DNA of 9,984 nt, taken from positions 1 to 9,984 of the forward strand of contig JAGQMP010000001.1 of NCBI GenBank assembly GCA_020428585.1, read 5' to 3'. Position numbers and translations under genes: made by a program. The notes beneath the pieces are model-generated. The model saw only the letters and a program-made list of their open reading frames with translations, had not been told where the DNA came from and did no database searches. Of the stretch, positions 3,853-9,984 are shown piece by piece (positions within the stretch are counted from its first letter, which is position 1; each line of letters begins with the position of its first letter). This stretch comes from Patescibacteria group bacterium. Its GTDB lineage: Bacteria; Patescibacteriota; Minisyncoccia; Phycocordibacterales; UBA1006.

Positions 3853-4179
3853 TCAAGAACTTGAAAACAATCCTTTCTTCACTTCAGAAGAAAGGTGATG
3901 GTGGTTCATTTTGTTTAAAATACTTTTATATCCACTCATACCATTGTTTAACCACTTAGCAACTCGCGCAACTGTTGTTGAGCTGAGTCCCGTTTCATCT
4001 TCAATAGTAGAGTAGGGTATTTTTCGAGACAGCATTTCAGCAGCTTGAAAACGTTTTGCAAACTCTGTAATTTCGCTTTCTGTCAAAAGGTCACGTAAAA
4101 AAGCCCTAGTTTCTTCAAATGTTTCAAGAGACAAAATAGCCTCTACCAGTTTTTGGTTTTTTTGGTCTTTCCAATTCAT
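3853..4179 (-). CDS. yerC: YerC/YecD-type TrpR-family regulator
   Basis: The 108-residue protein is all helical and matches the small TrpR-like YerC/YecD group. An N-terminal dimerising region has LLTESEITEFAKRFQAAEML (31-50), where TrpR-family proteins carry the L-T-P-x-E-R region. It is followed by a helix-turn-helix at about 54-78 (PYSTIEDETGLSSTTVARV), the part that enters the DNA major groove. TrpR itself represses with tryptophan as co-repressor; whether YerC proteins bind a ligand is not known to me. Two abutting 18-bp inverted repeats lie over its own promoter, suggesting autorepression. The ATP-grasp-like gene follows in the same direction and is a likely target or partner. No Shine-Dalgarno is present; the leader would be only about six bases from the best promoter. 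Confidence 0.85.
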   Translation of the reverse strand: MNWKDQKNQKLVEAILSLETFEETRAFLRDLLTESEITEFAKRFQAAEMLSRKIPYSTIEDETGLSSTTVARVAKWLNNGMSGYKSILNKMNHHHLSSEVKKGLFSSS

Positions 4180-4186
4180 ACTGACT

Positions 4187-4222
4187 ACTTTAGCATACTA
4201 AAGCACTTTATGCAAGTAAAGT
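4187..4222 (-). promoter_or_regulatory. two tandem 18-bp operators over the yerC promoter
   Basis: ACTTTA-N6-TAAAGC (4187-4204) is directly followed by ACTTTA-N6-TAAAGT (4205-4222), two inverted repeats of equal size with no gap. A promoter fits inside them on the minus strand: TTTACT (4215-4220), a 17-base spacer and TATGCT (4192-4197). The E. coli Trp repressor also uses 18-bp palindromic operators in tandem, so autoregulation by the YerC-like protein is a natural reading. The link is inference. Confidence 0.65.
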
Positions 4223-4274
4223 ATATTATCTATTATTTCAAATTTTATCTCATTCTTGGATCAATAACTTCACA

Positions 4275-4301
4275 AAAAAGCTAGCATCAAGCTAGCTTTT
4301 T
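4275..4301 (-). terminator. terminator containing the stop codon of the 381-residue gene
   Basis: An 11-pair stem AAAAAGCTAGC (4275-4285) / GCTAGCTTTTT (4291-4301) with a five-base loop is followed on the minus strand by TTTTTT. The TAG stop of the upstream gene (4292-4294) lies inside the stem, so a ribosome finishing translation would overlap the hairpin. Confidence 0.85.
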
Positions 4302-5437
4302 GGGTAACAGTTACACATAAATTTTGTCATGTCTTCGTAGGAAATCTCACCAATCGTTCCTCGATATCCATCGAGGTGGACGAGGGCCTCTCTTTCCGGC
4401 ATGGTGTGGATGATTTCGTAGAGGTAAAAATCTTCGATCTTGAATACAGGAACTTCAGCACTATTTTTCAATGGCACTCCACCCATATATCGGTCATTCG
4501 TGAACATCGCCTTAGTGGTTTTTATTAACCTTGAAAGGCGCTCGGTGGCAATAAAGGTGACATACTTTCGTAATACCATGGGCCACGTGGAAGAAAGCTG
4601 TGATACCGATCCCCACAAAAGTTTTAGATCATTGTTTAATGATGGATTCGCTTCATCAGCCAGGCTGAATATCGCCCTCATCATCCTCGCGAAATTCATC
4701 TCGTACATGTCATAGCAGTAGTAGTGCTGTTCATTAAGCTTTCTCATAATAGGGTCAGTTTCGATCGTTCTTCGGATACTTTTATCAGTTTCCATGAAAA
4801 GCGAATGAATCATGCCGTCATGCGAACTAAGGTAATACAAGGTGTAAATAATTTCTACGACTTCGTTCCAATTAGGTTGTTCAACAAGTGAGGGCAACAA
4901 CCGTTCATCAATGAGAAATGTTGGTTGCAAAACGCGAACATGTGGCGTCGTGCGATCGGGACGATAAGGTCGATCACCGATAACTTGGGCCTCACCATAC
5001 AGGTACAAGATCCCATCAATCAAGACAAATTCCTTACCAGTATGTGAATATTCAAAAGTGAATAAATCATTGCGTCCAAGGAAATAAGTCGGGTCGCTAT
5101 AGACAGCAGAGCTCATGATAATGTGCTGCCAAGGATTAACAATCTTCATTCCCCCTTGTGGAAATAATTCATGATTAATGAAAGAAGCCCTAAACATATG
5201 TTCCCAAGACACCTTGGTTAATCGTTCAAAAGCACAAAAATCAATCCCGCAAACGTGTTTGAAGAAAGCATCCTTATCGGCAATCGTCTTGTCATATATT
5301 TTTTCATCCGTTTTAGAAAAGAAGTTATTCCAGAGAATCCGTTCGACATCTCGATGAGGATTTTCCGATACAGTTACATTAAATTGATCAAAAGATCCCA
5401 TCAGCGAGCCGAGAGACGCGATTAGTCTATTTTCCAT
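4292..5437 (-). CDS. hypothetical protein, 381 residues, family not recognised
   Basis: I do not recognise this protein. It is soluble by appearance: no signal peptide and no membrane segment. It is rich in aromatic residues (for example YYLSSHDGMIHSLF at about 200 and HYYCYDMYEMNFARMM at about 235). Cysteines occur as a CGIDFC pair near 63-68 and CNC near the end. The middle (about 115-170) looks beta-rich and the rest mainly helical. It is a single-gene unit: an AT-rich region with TTGACA upstream, a terminator at the stop codon, and no partner gene on either side in the same operon. Base composition is intermediate between the AT-rich HAD gene and the division genes. The ATG at 5435-5437 is chosen as the first in frame; no Shine-Dalgarno is present. 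The uninterrupted length and flanking signals make it a real gene. Confidence 0.75.
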   Translation of the reverse strand: MENRLIASLGSLMGSFDQFNVTVSENPHRDVERILWNNFFSKTDEKIYDKTIADKDAFFKHVCGIDFCAFERLTKVSWEHMFRASFINHELFPQGGMKIVNPWQHIIMSSAVYSDPTYFLGRNDLFTFEYSHTGKEFVLIDGILYLYGEAQVIGDRPYRPDRTTPHVRVLQPTFLIDERLLPSLVEQPNWNEVVEIIYTLYYLSSHDGMIHSLFMETDKSIRRTIETDPIMRKLNEQHYYCYDMYEMNFARMMRAIFSLADEANPSLNNDLKLLWGSVSQLSSTWPMVLRKYVTFIATERLSRLIKTTKAMFTNDRYMGGVPLKNSAEVPVFKIEDFYLYEIIHTMPEREALVHLDGYRGTIGEISYEDMTKFMCNCYPKS

Positions 5438-5440
5438 AGT

Positions 5441-5497
5441 ACTTAAATTAAGTTTTTACTTTTTATTTATATTGTTTTATTTTTTTGTAAATGTCAA
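5441..5497 (-). promoter_or_regulatory. promoter region of the 381-residue gene with a palindrome
   Basis: On the minus strand a perfect TTGACA (5492-5497) is followed after 18 bases by AATATA (5468-5473), or after 20 by TATAAA; neither is ideal. An odd palindrome ACTTAA-A-TTAAGT (5441-5453) sits three bases before the start codon and could be a repressor site. The whole gap 5438-5529 is very AT-rich, and no terminator is seen for the cupin gene upstream. Confidence 0.45.
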
Positions 5498-5529
5498 TTT
5501 TTAATCAATCCTGTCTAAATTAGAATCCT

Positions 5530-5811
5530 TCACGCATCCCCTTCAATTTCCTGCCCAACGATATAGGTGCAGCCCTCGGGTCCCACCTTAGCGCTGTGTT
5601 TTACCTTTGGTGGCACGTCAAAGCGTTCGCCTGCTGATACCGTTCTGTCGATTCCATCCATGAAGGTGACAGAACCCTCAACGACATAGAAACTAACTCT
5701 TCCTTGATGTTCGTGTTCTTCGTATTCAACATTAGGCCCATCATGCCATTCGTAGACAATTGGATACTCATCTTGTAACTGGGTTTTTAATTTTTCTTTT
5801 TCGTCATTCAT
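5530..5811 (-). CDS. small single-domain cupin protein
   Basis: The 93-residue product is one cupin barrel. Motif 1 is EEH33-EH35-QGRVSFYVVEG46, with two of the usual metal-binding histidines but without the usual glutamate four to five residues later. Motif 2 is G61-ERFDVPP-x-VK-H72-SA, which supplies the third histidine. It ends in a glycine-containing strand (VGPEGCTYIVGQEIEG). Such small cupins bind a metal or a small ligand in the cytoplasm; the function cannot be narrowed down. It lies 15 bases downstream of the five-helix membrane protein gene and is almost surely co-transcribed with it. That neighbour has a histidine-rich loop, so a shared link to metals is conceivable but unproven. 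No Shine-Dalgarno and no clear terminator are seen. Confidence 0.85.
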   Translation of the reverse strand: MNDEKEKLKTQLQDEYPIVYEWHDGPNVEYEEHEHQGRVSFYVVEGSVTFMDGIDRTVSAGERFDVPPKVKHSAKVGPEGCTYIVGQEIEGDA

Positions 5812-5826
5812 AAATCTATACAGCGG

Positions 5827-6426
5827 TTACACCGGCAATTCAACCCCCAACTGCCTGAGAAGGAAGTTGTAGATAATCAATAGTAATACAAAGACAAAGA
5901 CCATCACCCACAGGCGGTGACGGCGTTTGTGCCGGTGGTAATAATCTCGTTCATGGTGGCGGATGGTATCGATCAATTCATCCCCGAATTTCACCGATAG
6001 AAAGGTGCCAATGGCAGACACCACGATAATCGACCACATCGGAAACGGGTGTTCAATGATATAGTGCAATAACGAGAGGAGCTTGGTCGTGTCATAAACC
6101 TCGGGATTCACGGCCAAAATCCATATATTCACCAAAATAGCAATCATCCACACGGCTAGCTCGGAATACAGCATGCGGACGCGGGTAATCAACCGCAAAG
6201 GAAAATCCAACAGAAATCCCGCATCAGCAATCGGCGTACACAAGACAAAGAACGACCAGGTACCCGCGGTGACAAAAATCCCCTCTTTCACGCCGTAGCG
6301 GTACGCAATAACGCCAAAGTACCCTGCGAACAAGGCCACCACCAAGGCAAACTTCAACAACGCACGACGTTTGGTCTCGTGCGTAACAAGGTGCGAGAGG
6401 TGAAGTTTGTCTGATCTGATACTCAT
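5827..6426 (-). CDS. five-helix membrane protein with a histidine-rich loop
   Basis: From ATG 6424-6426 the product has 199 residues. Hydrophobic segments lie at about 24-42, 48-68, 86-105, 129-146 and 172-190, so five membrane helices. A block near 57-79 (TWSFFVLCTPIADAGFLLDF) is distinctive, with polar and proline residues inside a hydrophobic run, and looks like the conserved core. Between helices four and five is a charged, histidine-rich loop (H157, H158, H164, H166, H170, many Arg). I do not know a named family for it. An earlier in-frame ATG at 6453 would lie in the preceding terminator stem, so it is not used. The gene follows the division operon in the same direction and is followed 15 bases later by the cupin gene. 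Confidence 0.75.
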   Translation of the reverse strand: MSIRSDKLHLSHLVTHETKRRALLKFALVVALFAGYFGVIAYRYGVKEGIFVTAGTWSFFVLCTPIADAGFLLDFPLRLITRVRMLYSELAVWMIAILVNIWILAVNPEVYDTTKLLSLLHYIIEHPFPMWSIIVVSAIGTFLSVKFGDELIDTIRHHERDYYHRHKRRHRLWVMVFVFVLLLIIYNFLLRQLGVELPV

Positions 6427-6443
6427 AACGTCATTATTGTAAC

Positions 6444-6465
6444 AAAAAACCACCTATTTAAGGTG
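6444..6465 (-). terminator. terminator of the division operon
   Basis: On the minus strand a short stem CACCT/AGGTG (6461-6465/6451-6455, five-base loop) is followed by G and six T. It begins five bases after the ftsI stop codon. The stem is short, so some read-through into the membrane-protein/cupin pair is likely. Confidence 0.7.
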
Positions 6466-6469
6466 TGTT

Positions 6470-8203
6470 TTATCGATCCGGCGGGACATCGTAGTAGTTA
6501 ATCAAATACTTTGCCGTATCGAGGAAGGGATCAATCAAGGTCTGTGACGCGTACCTGACGCCCTTTGGGTGGACGGTGTAAAGGAACACGAGAAATTCTG
6601 GATCATAGGCCGGAAAATATCCAAAGAACGAGTGCAGGTTCCGGTCATCATAGTACCCACCTGCCGGATTTGGGATCTGGGCGGTACCGGTTTTCGCCGC
6701 GATGCTGTAGCCGGGCAACTTTACCCCACCATCACGATAGGCATCAAACACATTCACCAACATCTGGGATATTTTTTCCGAAGTCTCGGAACTGATGGCG
6801 ACCGATGACTCAGCTTCGTAATCGAGGTGTTTGGTAAACCCGTTGGTGTAGTCGATTTCCTTGACCACATGCGGGGTCACAAGGGTTCCTCCGTTCCCAA
6901 GGGATGAGAGCGCGCGCGCCATGGCAATCGGGGTCACAGCAATTCCCTGCCCGAACGACATGTTGGCAAATTCAATATCACGATTCGACGAGAGGTTTCC
7001 GGTTAGGTTTTTACCTTCGCTCGGTAGATCAATCCCCGTCCTCCCGGTGAATCCATAACGCCCCATGTAATCGCGGAAGGTTTCCTTGGGGATCTTGCTG
7101 GATATATACACCATACCCGTGTTCAAGGACTGATTCAAAATCTCCTGCGTATCGACCCACCCGCGACCGCGACCGTCAAAGTTCTTGATCGTTGAAATAC
7201 CGACCTCGACCGAACCGGTGTCGTAATAACTGAGGGTATCTGGATCGATACTATTGGAATCAATCGCCATGGCGACGATCAATGGCTTCATAATTGATCC
7301 CATCTCGTGGACGTTCTCGACCAAGGGGTTCTTGAACACCGAAATAGCTTCTTCGGAAAAGTCGTTGTTGTCAAAGGTAGGGACCGCTCCCATGGCGTAG
7401 ACCTCGCCGGTTTTTGGATTCACGATGATGCCTCCTACTGATGCTGAACTCCAGGTGTCGTAAACTCCAAAAAGTTCTCGTTCGAGGAATAATTGCACCT
7501 CGGGATCAATCGTCGCGACGATATCGCCTTCGGGAACCTTGTCAGGATCGACAAACGTCTCGACATTGTGAAAAATGCGCGCAAAAAAGTTCGTGTACAC
7601 GTCGACGTCCTCCCTTTTCAAGGTGTCTTCGTACTGACGTTCAAGACCATAGCGACCATTATAATCGTCCCCCTCGTAACCTAAAAATCCAAGGACATGC
7701 GCGGCTGAACCGCCCAATGGGTACACCCGCCATTTTTCAGCATGCAGTTGAGCTGCCTTGCCGAGTATTTCTTTTAAGGCTTCGCCATCTTCTTTGTTCA
7801 ATTGATTCACAATCTCGACGTAGGTGCGGTTTTCACGTGACAAGGCATCGATCAGGACCTGTGGGTCAAAATCAGGCACGATTGATTGAATCTTCTCAGT
7901 AATATCATCTGGATCGGCCGAAAAGGTGCTGGGATTGATTGATACCTTGTAACCAGATTTTTGCCCTGCTGCGGTCACCCGGGTGCCGTCTTTGTCTTCG
8001 AGGTAAATCGACCCGCGTTCGAACGAATTGTAGGTTGATACGACATACTGACCATCAGCTTGGGCGCGGAAACGGCTACCGTTCGTGATTTGAATGTAAA
8101 AAAGATTCGCAATAAGTACGAATCCTGCCAGCACCATGAATCCAAAGACCACGCGCATTCGGACCAGAAACTGTTTACCTTCTTTTGGTTTCATGGTCAC
8201 CAT
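6470..8203 (-). CDS. ftsI: division penicillin-binding protein, FtsI/PBP2 type
   Basis: The 577-residue class B penicillin-binding protein cross-links peptidoglycan at the septum. A short cytoplasmic tail and one membrane helix (about 17-38) are followed by a dimerisation/pedestal domain. This includes RGSIYLEDKDG (63-73) and the GLERQYEDTL block (186-195). The transpeptidase domain starts near 225. All catalytic motifs are present: S303-I-M-K306 (acylated serine and lysine), S359-L-N361 and K504-T-G506. The length is normal and there are no PASTA repeats. It is the last gene of the mraZ-rsmH-ftsL-ftsI operon, starting three bases after the ftsL-like stop codon; a second ATG three codons in is also possible. 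In many bacteria mraY and mur genes would follow; here an unrelated membrane protein and cupin follow a terminator. Confidence 0.95.
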   Translation of the reverse strand: MVTMKPKEGKQFLVRMRVVFGFMVLAGFVLIANLFYIQITNGSRFRAQADGQYVVSTYNSFERGSIYLEDKDGTRVTAAGQKSGYKVSINPSTFSADPDDITEKIQSIVPDFDPQVLIDALSRENRTYVEIVNQLNKEDGEALKEILGKAAQLHAEKWRVYPLGGSAAHVLGFLGYEGDDYNGRYGLERQYEDTLKREDVDVYTNFFARIFHNVETFVDPDKVPEGDIVATIDPEVQLFLERELFGVYDTWSSASVGGIIVNPKTGEVYAMGAVPTFDNNDFSEEAISVFKNPLVENVHEMGSIMKPLIVAMAIDSNSIDPDTLSYYDTGSVEVGISTIKNFDGRGRGWVDTQEILNQSLNTGMVYISSKIPKETFRDYMGRYGFTGRTGIDLPSEGKNLTGNLSSNRDIEFANMSFGQGIAVTPIAMARALSSLGNGGTLVTPHVVKEIDYTNGFTKHLDYEAESSVAISSETSEKISQMLVNVFDAYRDGGVKLPGYSIAAKTGTAQIPNPAGGYYDDRNLHSFFGYFPAYDPEFLVFLYTVHPKGVRYASQTLIDPFLDTAKYLINYYDVPPDR

Positions 8204-8206
8204 AGA

Positions 8207-8524
8207 TTATAAGTTGTAAGCAACCGCGGTTGGTCCCCCTACGCGGGCATAGCGGACATCACGCACCTCGCGAAAACCGGCCTCTTCGGCTTGTTCGATC
8301 GAGAGATTATTCACCATGGCAAAGTACGTCGCTTCAAGTTCAGCGATCTTTGTTTCAAGGTCGGTAATCGCTTGGTTGTCAGCATCCGCGTCAGCAATGG
8401 CCAGGGTCGTGTGCGCAATCGCAAAACCATACAACACGAACGACGTTACGATACCAGCGGCAAGCAGCCGAAAGAGCTGTTTTTTTCTGCTGTCCTTATT
8501 CATGTGTGTAATGATGGTGTTCAT
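8207..8524 (-). CDS. ftsL: FtsL-like bitopic division protein
   Basis: The 105-residue product has a short basic N-terminus (NKDSRKK), one membrane helix at about 18-39, and then an outer part that begins as a short coiled coil (QAITDLETKIAELEATYFAMVNNL, about 51-74). This is the FtsL architecture, and its place between rsmH and ftsI is the standard ftsL position. FtsL partners FtsB and FtsQ to switch on septal synthesis by FtsW/FtsI. Sequence identity in FtsL is very low, so the name rests on layout and position. Its ATG overlaps the rsmH stop codon as ATGA, which suggests translational coupling. A second start at M8 is possible. The FtsB-like partner is encoded at 706-1032. Confidence 0.8.
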   Translation of the reverse strand: MNTIITHMNKDSRKKQLFRLLAAGIVTSFVLYGFAIAHTTLAIADADADNQAITDLETKIAELEATYFAMVNNLSIEQAEEAGFREVRDVRYARVGGPTAVAYNL

Positions 8525-9417
8525 AGTTTTCGTAAGATGCGAAGTTTTGCGCTGCGCGCGCGGGGGTTTTCGGCGAGCTCTGTGTCGCCTGCGGTAATGG
8601 GGCGTTTGGTGAGTACCTCTGCCCTGCCCGACTCTTGGTGGCCTCTGAAGGCCTGCTTTACGATACGATCTTCAACGCTGTGGAATGAGATGACGACCAT
8701 CCTGCCACCTGGTGCGAGCCGTTCGAATCCCTTTTTGAGGATGTCTTTCAAGGCGCCCATTTCATCGTTTGCGGCGATGCGAATGGCCTGGAAGGTTTGC
8801 GTGGCTGGATGAATCCCCTTTTTCCTGAATCGGTTCGGGATCGCCGAAGCTATGAGATCCGCCAGTTGAGTGGTCGTCTCAATAGGATGCTGTTCTCTCA
8901 CCTCGACGATAGTTTTGGCGATTCTCTTGGCGAAACGTTCTTCACCGTAGCCGACCAGAATATCAACAAGCGATTCCTCTGACCATTGGTTCACGATTTC
9001 GTGCGCAGTGAATGCGGCTTTGGTCGGATCATCTGACAAGGTCATGAGGAGCGGCCCTTCGTGCCTGAACGAGAATCCCCTCTCTGGCGTTTCGAATTGG
9101 TTACTGCTCCACCCGAGGTCAAGCAGGATCCCGTCAACGAGGTCAATCTCAAGGTCGTCGAGAATCCGATCAAGATTACGCGTGTTATCGTGCACCAGAT
9201 CAATTCGCGGTTCAACGTTGGCAAGTCGTCCTTTTGAGACCTCAAGACCGTAGTGATCCTGATCAATCCCAATCAGATGTCCCGAGAGTCCAAGCTGGGC
9301 TGCGATGGCCACTGCGTGCCCCCCGCCATTGATCGTACCGTCAACGATCGTATCGCCAGGGTTCAGATCAAGACCTTCGAGGACTTCGTCCATAAGTACC
9401 GAAAGATGGAGCGACAT
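8521..9417 (-). CDS. rsmH: 16S rRNA (cytosine-1402 N4)-methyltransferase RsmH
   Basis: The 298-residue enzyme uses S-adenosylmethionine to N4-methylate C1402 of 16S rRNA in the decoding centre. Family hallmarks are in order: H4-x3-LMDEVLEGL (8-16), the SAM loop DGTINGGGHA (26-35), acidic D52 at the end of strand two, LLDLGWSS (98-105), RGFSFRHEGPLLM (113-125), HPATQTFQAIRIAAN (203-217), SFHSVEDRIVK (244-254) and the C-terminal NPRARSAKLRILRK. Length is typical. One deviation is that the usual GPLDMRMD reads GPLLMTLS at 121-128. The gene begins five bases after the mraZ stop and its own stop overlaps the ftsL-like start, as expected in a division cluster. Confidence 0.96.
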   Translation of the reverse strand: MSLHLSVLMDEVLEGLDLNPGDTIVDGTINGGGHAVAIAAQLGLSGHLIGIDQDHYGLEVSKGRLANVEPRIDLVHDNTRNLDRILDDLEIDLVDGILLDLGWSSNQFETPERGFSFRHEGPLLMTLSDDPTKAAFTAHEIVNQWSEESLVDILVGYGEERFAKRIAKTIVEVREQHPIETTTQLADLIASAIPNRFRKKGIHPATQTFQAIRIAANDEMGALKDILKKGFERLAPGGRMVVISFHSVEDRIVKQAFRGHQESGRAEVLTKRPITAGDTELAENPRARSAKLRILRKL

Positions 9418-9421
9418 AATT

Positions 9422-9856
9422 CTAGATCATTCCGATGTCGCCCAATTTCTCGGCTACCAGGTCGGCCTTCTTTTCCAATGCTGATTGGTAACTCGACCAT
9501 TTCTTTTCGTCCCATAGCTCGACTCGAGAGCCTAATCCGACGACCATGACTTTTGATTTCAACCCTGCGAGGTTTTTCAAGAAATCAGGAATCAAGATAC
9601 GTCCAGCTGAATCGATGTCGACTTCCACCGCGCCTCCGAGGAAATACCTCGAGAAGGCACGTGTATCGCCCTGCCCCATAGAGAGTTCCCCAAGTTTGTC
9701 TTGGAACTTTTTCCACTCTTTGACTGAATAGACAAAGAGACAAGCATCAAGCCCCTTGGTAACGACAATCGTCTTTCCAAGTTCCTTGCGGAACTTTGAC
9801 GGTAAGGACAACCGTTTTTTGGTATCCAGCGTGTGGGTGTGTTCTCCAATAAGCAT
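9422..9856 (-). CDS. mraZ: MraZ, division-cluster transcriptional regulator
   Basis: The 144-residue protein has the two tandem SpoVT/AbrB-like swapped-hairpin repeats of MraZ. Repeat 1 is at about 2-47 with DTKKRLSLPSKFR (11-23), and repeat 2 is at about 75-119 with EVDIDSAGRILIPDFL (78-93). Each carries the D-x3-R signature used for DNA binding. MraZ forms a ring and binds direct repeats in front of its own operon. It is the first gene of the mraZ-rsmH-ftsL-ftsI operon. The ATG at 9854-9856 is chosen because the product then starts MLIGEHTHTLD, the usual MraZ beginning; a TTG at 9872-9874 would add six residues. No Shine-Dalgarno is seen. Confidence 0.95.
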   Translation of the reverse strand: MLIGEHTHTLDTKKRLSLPSKFRKELGKTIVVTKGLDACLFVYSVKEWKKFQDKLGELSMGQGDTRAFSRYFLGGAVEVDIDSAGRILIPDFLKNLAGLKSKVMVVGLGSRVELWDEKKWSSYQSALEKKADLVAEKLGDIGMI

Positions 9857-9984
9857 AAGCGAAGGGTCAAGCAATCAGATCTCGCGAATCGTGGGTGCGT
9901 TGTGATGGTATCGATGAAGTGGTAGATAACAGTGCAACAGGAGAATTCATTGCTACATGAATACGTTGTTAGGCGTTTCACTGT
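9857..9984 (-). promoter_or_regulatory. upstream region of the division operon, cut by the window end
   Basis: No gene is visible in these 128 bases, which should hold the mraZ promoter and MraZ-binding repeats. On the plus strand TGG occurs at 9892, 9906 and 9920, exactly 14 bases apart (TGGGT, TGGTA, TGGTA). The spacing differs from the roughly 10-base spacing known for MraZ boxes. No convincing -35/-10 pair was found. Confidence 0.3.

Noticed and set aside
7441..7902. Long plus-strand frame of 153 codons inside ftsI
   Set aside because: It is the antisense of a clear, motif-complete ftsI; GC-rich genes often leave such shadows.

Overview
The window looks like a chromosomal segment of a bacterium, most likely a member of the Patescibacteria/CPR (inference, moderate confidence). 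The clues are a short division cluster mraZ-rsmH-ftsL-like-ftsI, a separate ftsB-like gene, a YerC-type TrpR-family regulator, very short transcription units, tRNA genes with no encoded CCA, and almost no Shine-Dalgarno sequences before the genes. All recognised protein genes except one microprotein lie on the minus strand.

Left end (1-1214): a tRNA-Arg(CCU) with a strong promoter; a hairpin-rich non-coding stretch between two terminators; a glutaredoxin-like gene; an ftsB/divIC-like gene; and, diverging from it only 22 bp away on the plus strand, a 38-residue single-helix membrane microprotein with its own promoter and terminator.

Middle (1212-2197): about 950 bp without a convincing protein gene, on the plus strand. 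It holds one intact tRNA-Glu(CUC) and several hairpin-dense units whose ends are copies of the tRNA-Glu 5' end (GGCCCTATCGT) or 3' end (CGACTCCCCGTAGGGTCAC), in both orientations. Hairpins capped by a CTGC loop recur in these units. This is the most unusual part of the window and could be a little-described family of tRNA-derived structured RNAs or mobile hairpin elements.

AT-rich block (2164-5529): a HAD-family phosphatase, an ATP-grasp-like protein whose motifs appear in circularly permuted order, a YerC/TrpR-like regulator with two abutting 18-bp operators over its promoter, and an unrecognised 381-residue protein. The block is visibly richer in A+T than its surroundings and sits directly downstream of the repeated tRNA-Glu ends, so it may have been acquired; no distal attachment repeat or integrase is visible.

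Right end (5530-9984): a cupin and a five-helix membrane protein form a pair downstream of a terminator. Upstream of that lies the tightly packed division operon, transcribed right to left as mraZ, rsmH, ftsL-like, ftsI. MraZ is the cluster regulator, RsmH methylates 16S rRNA, and FtsL/FtsI, with the FtsB-like protein encoded at the left end, belong to the septal peptidoglycan machinery.
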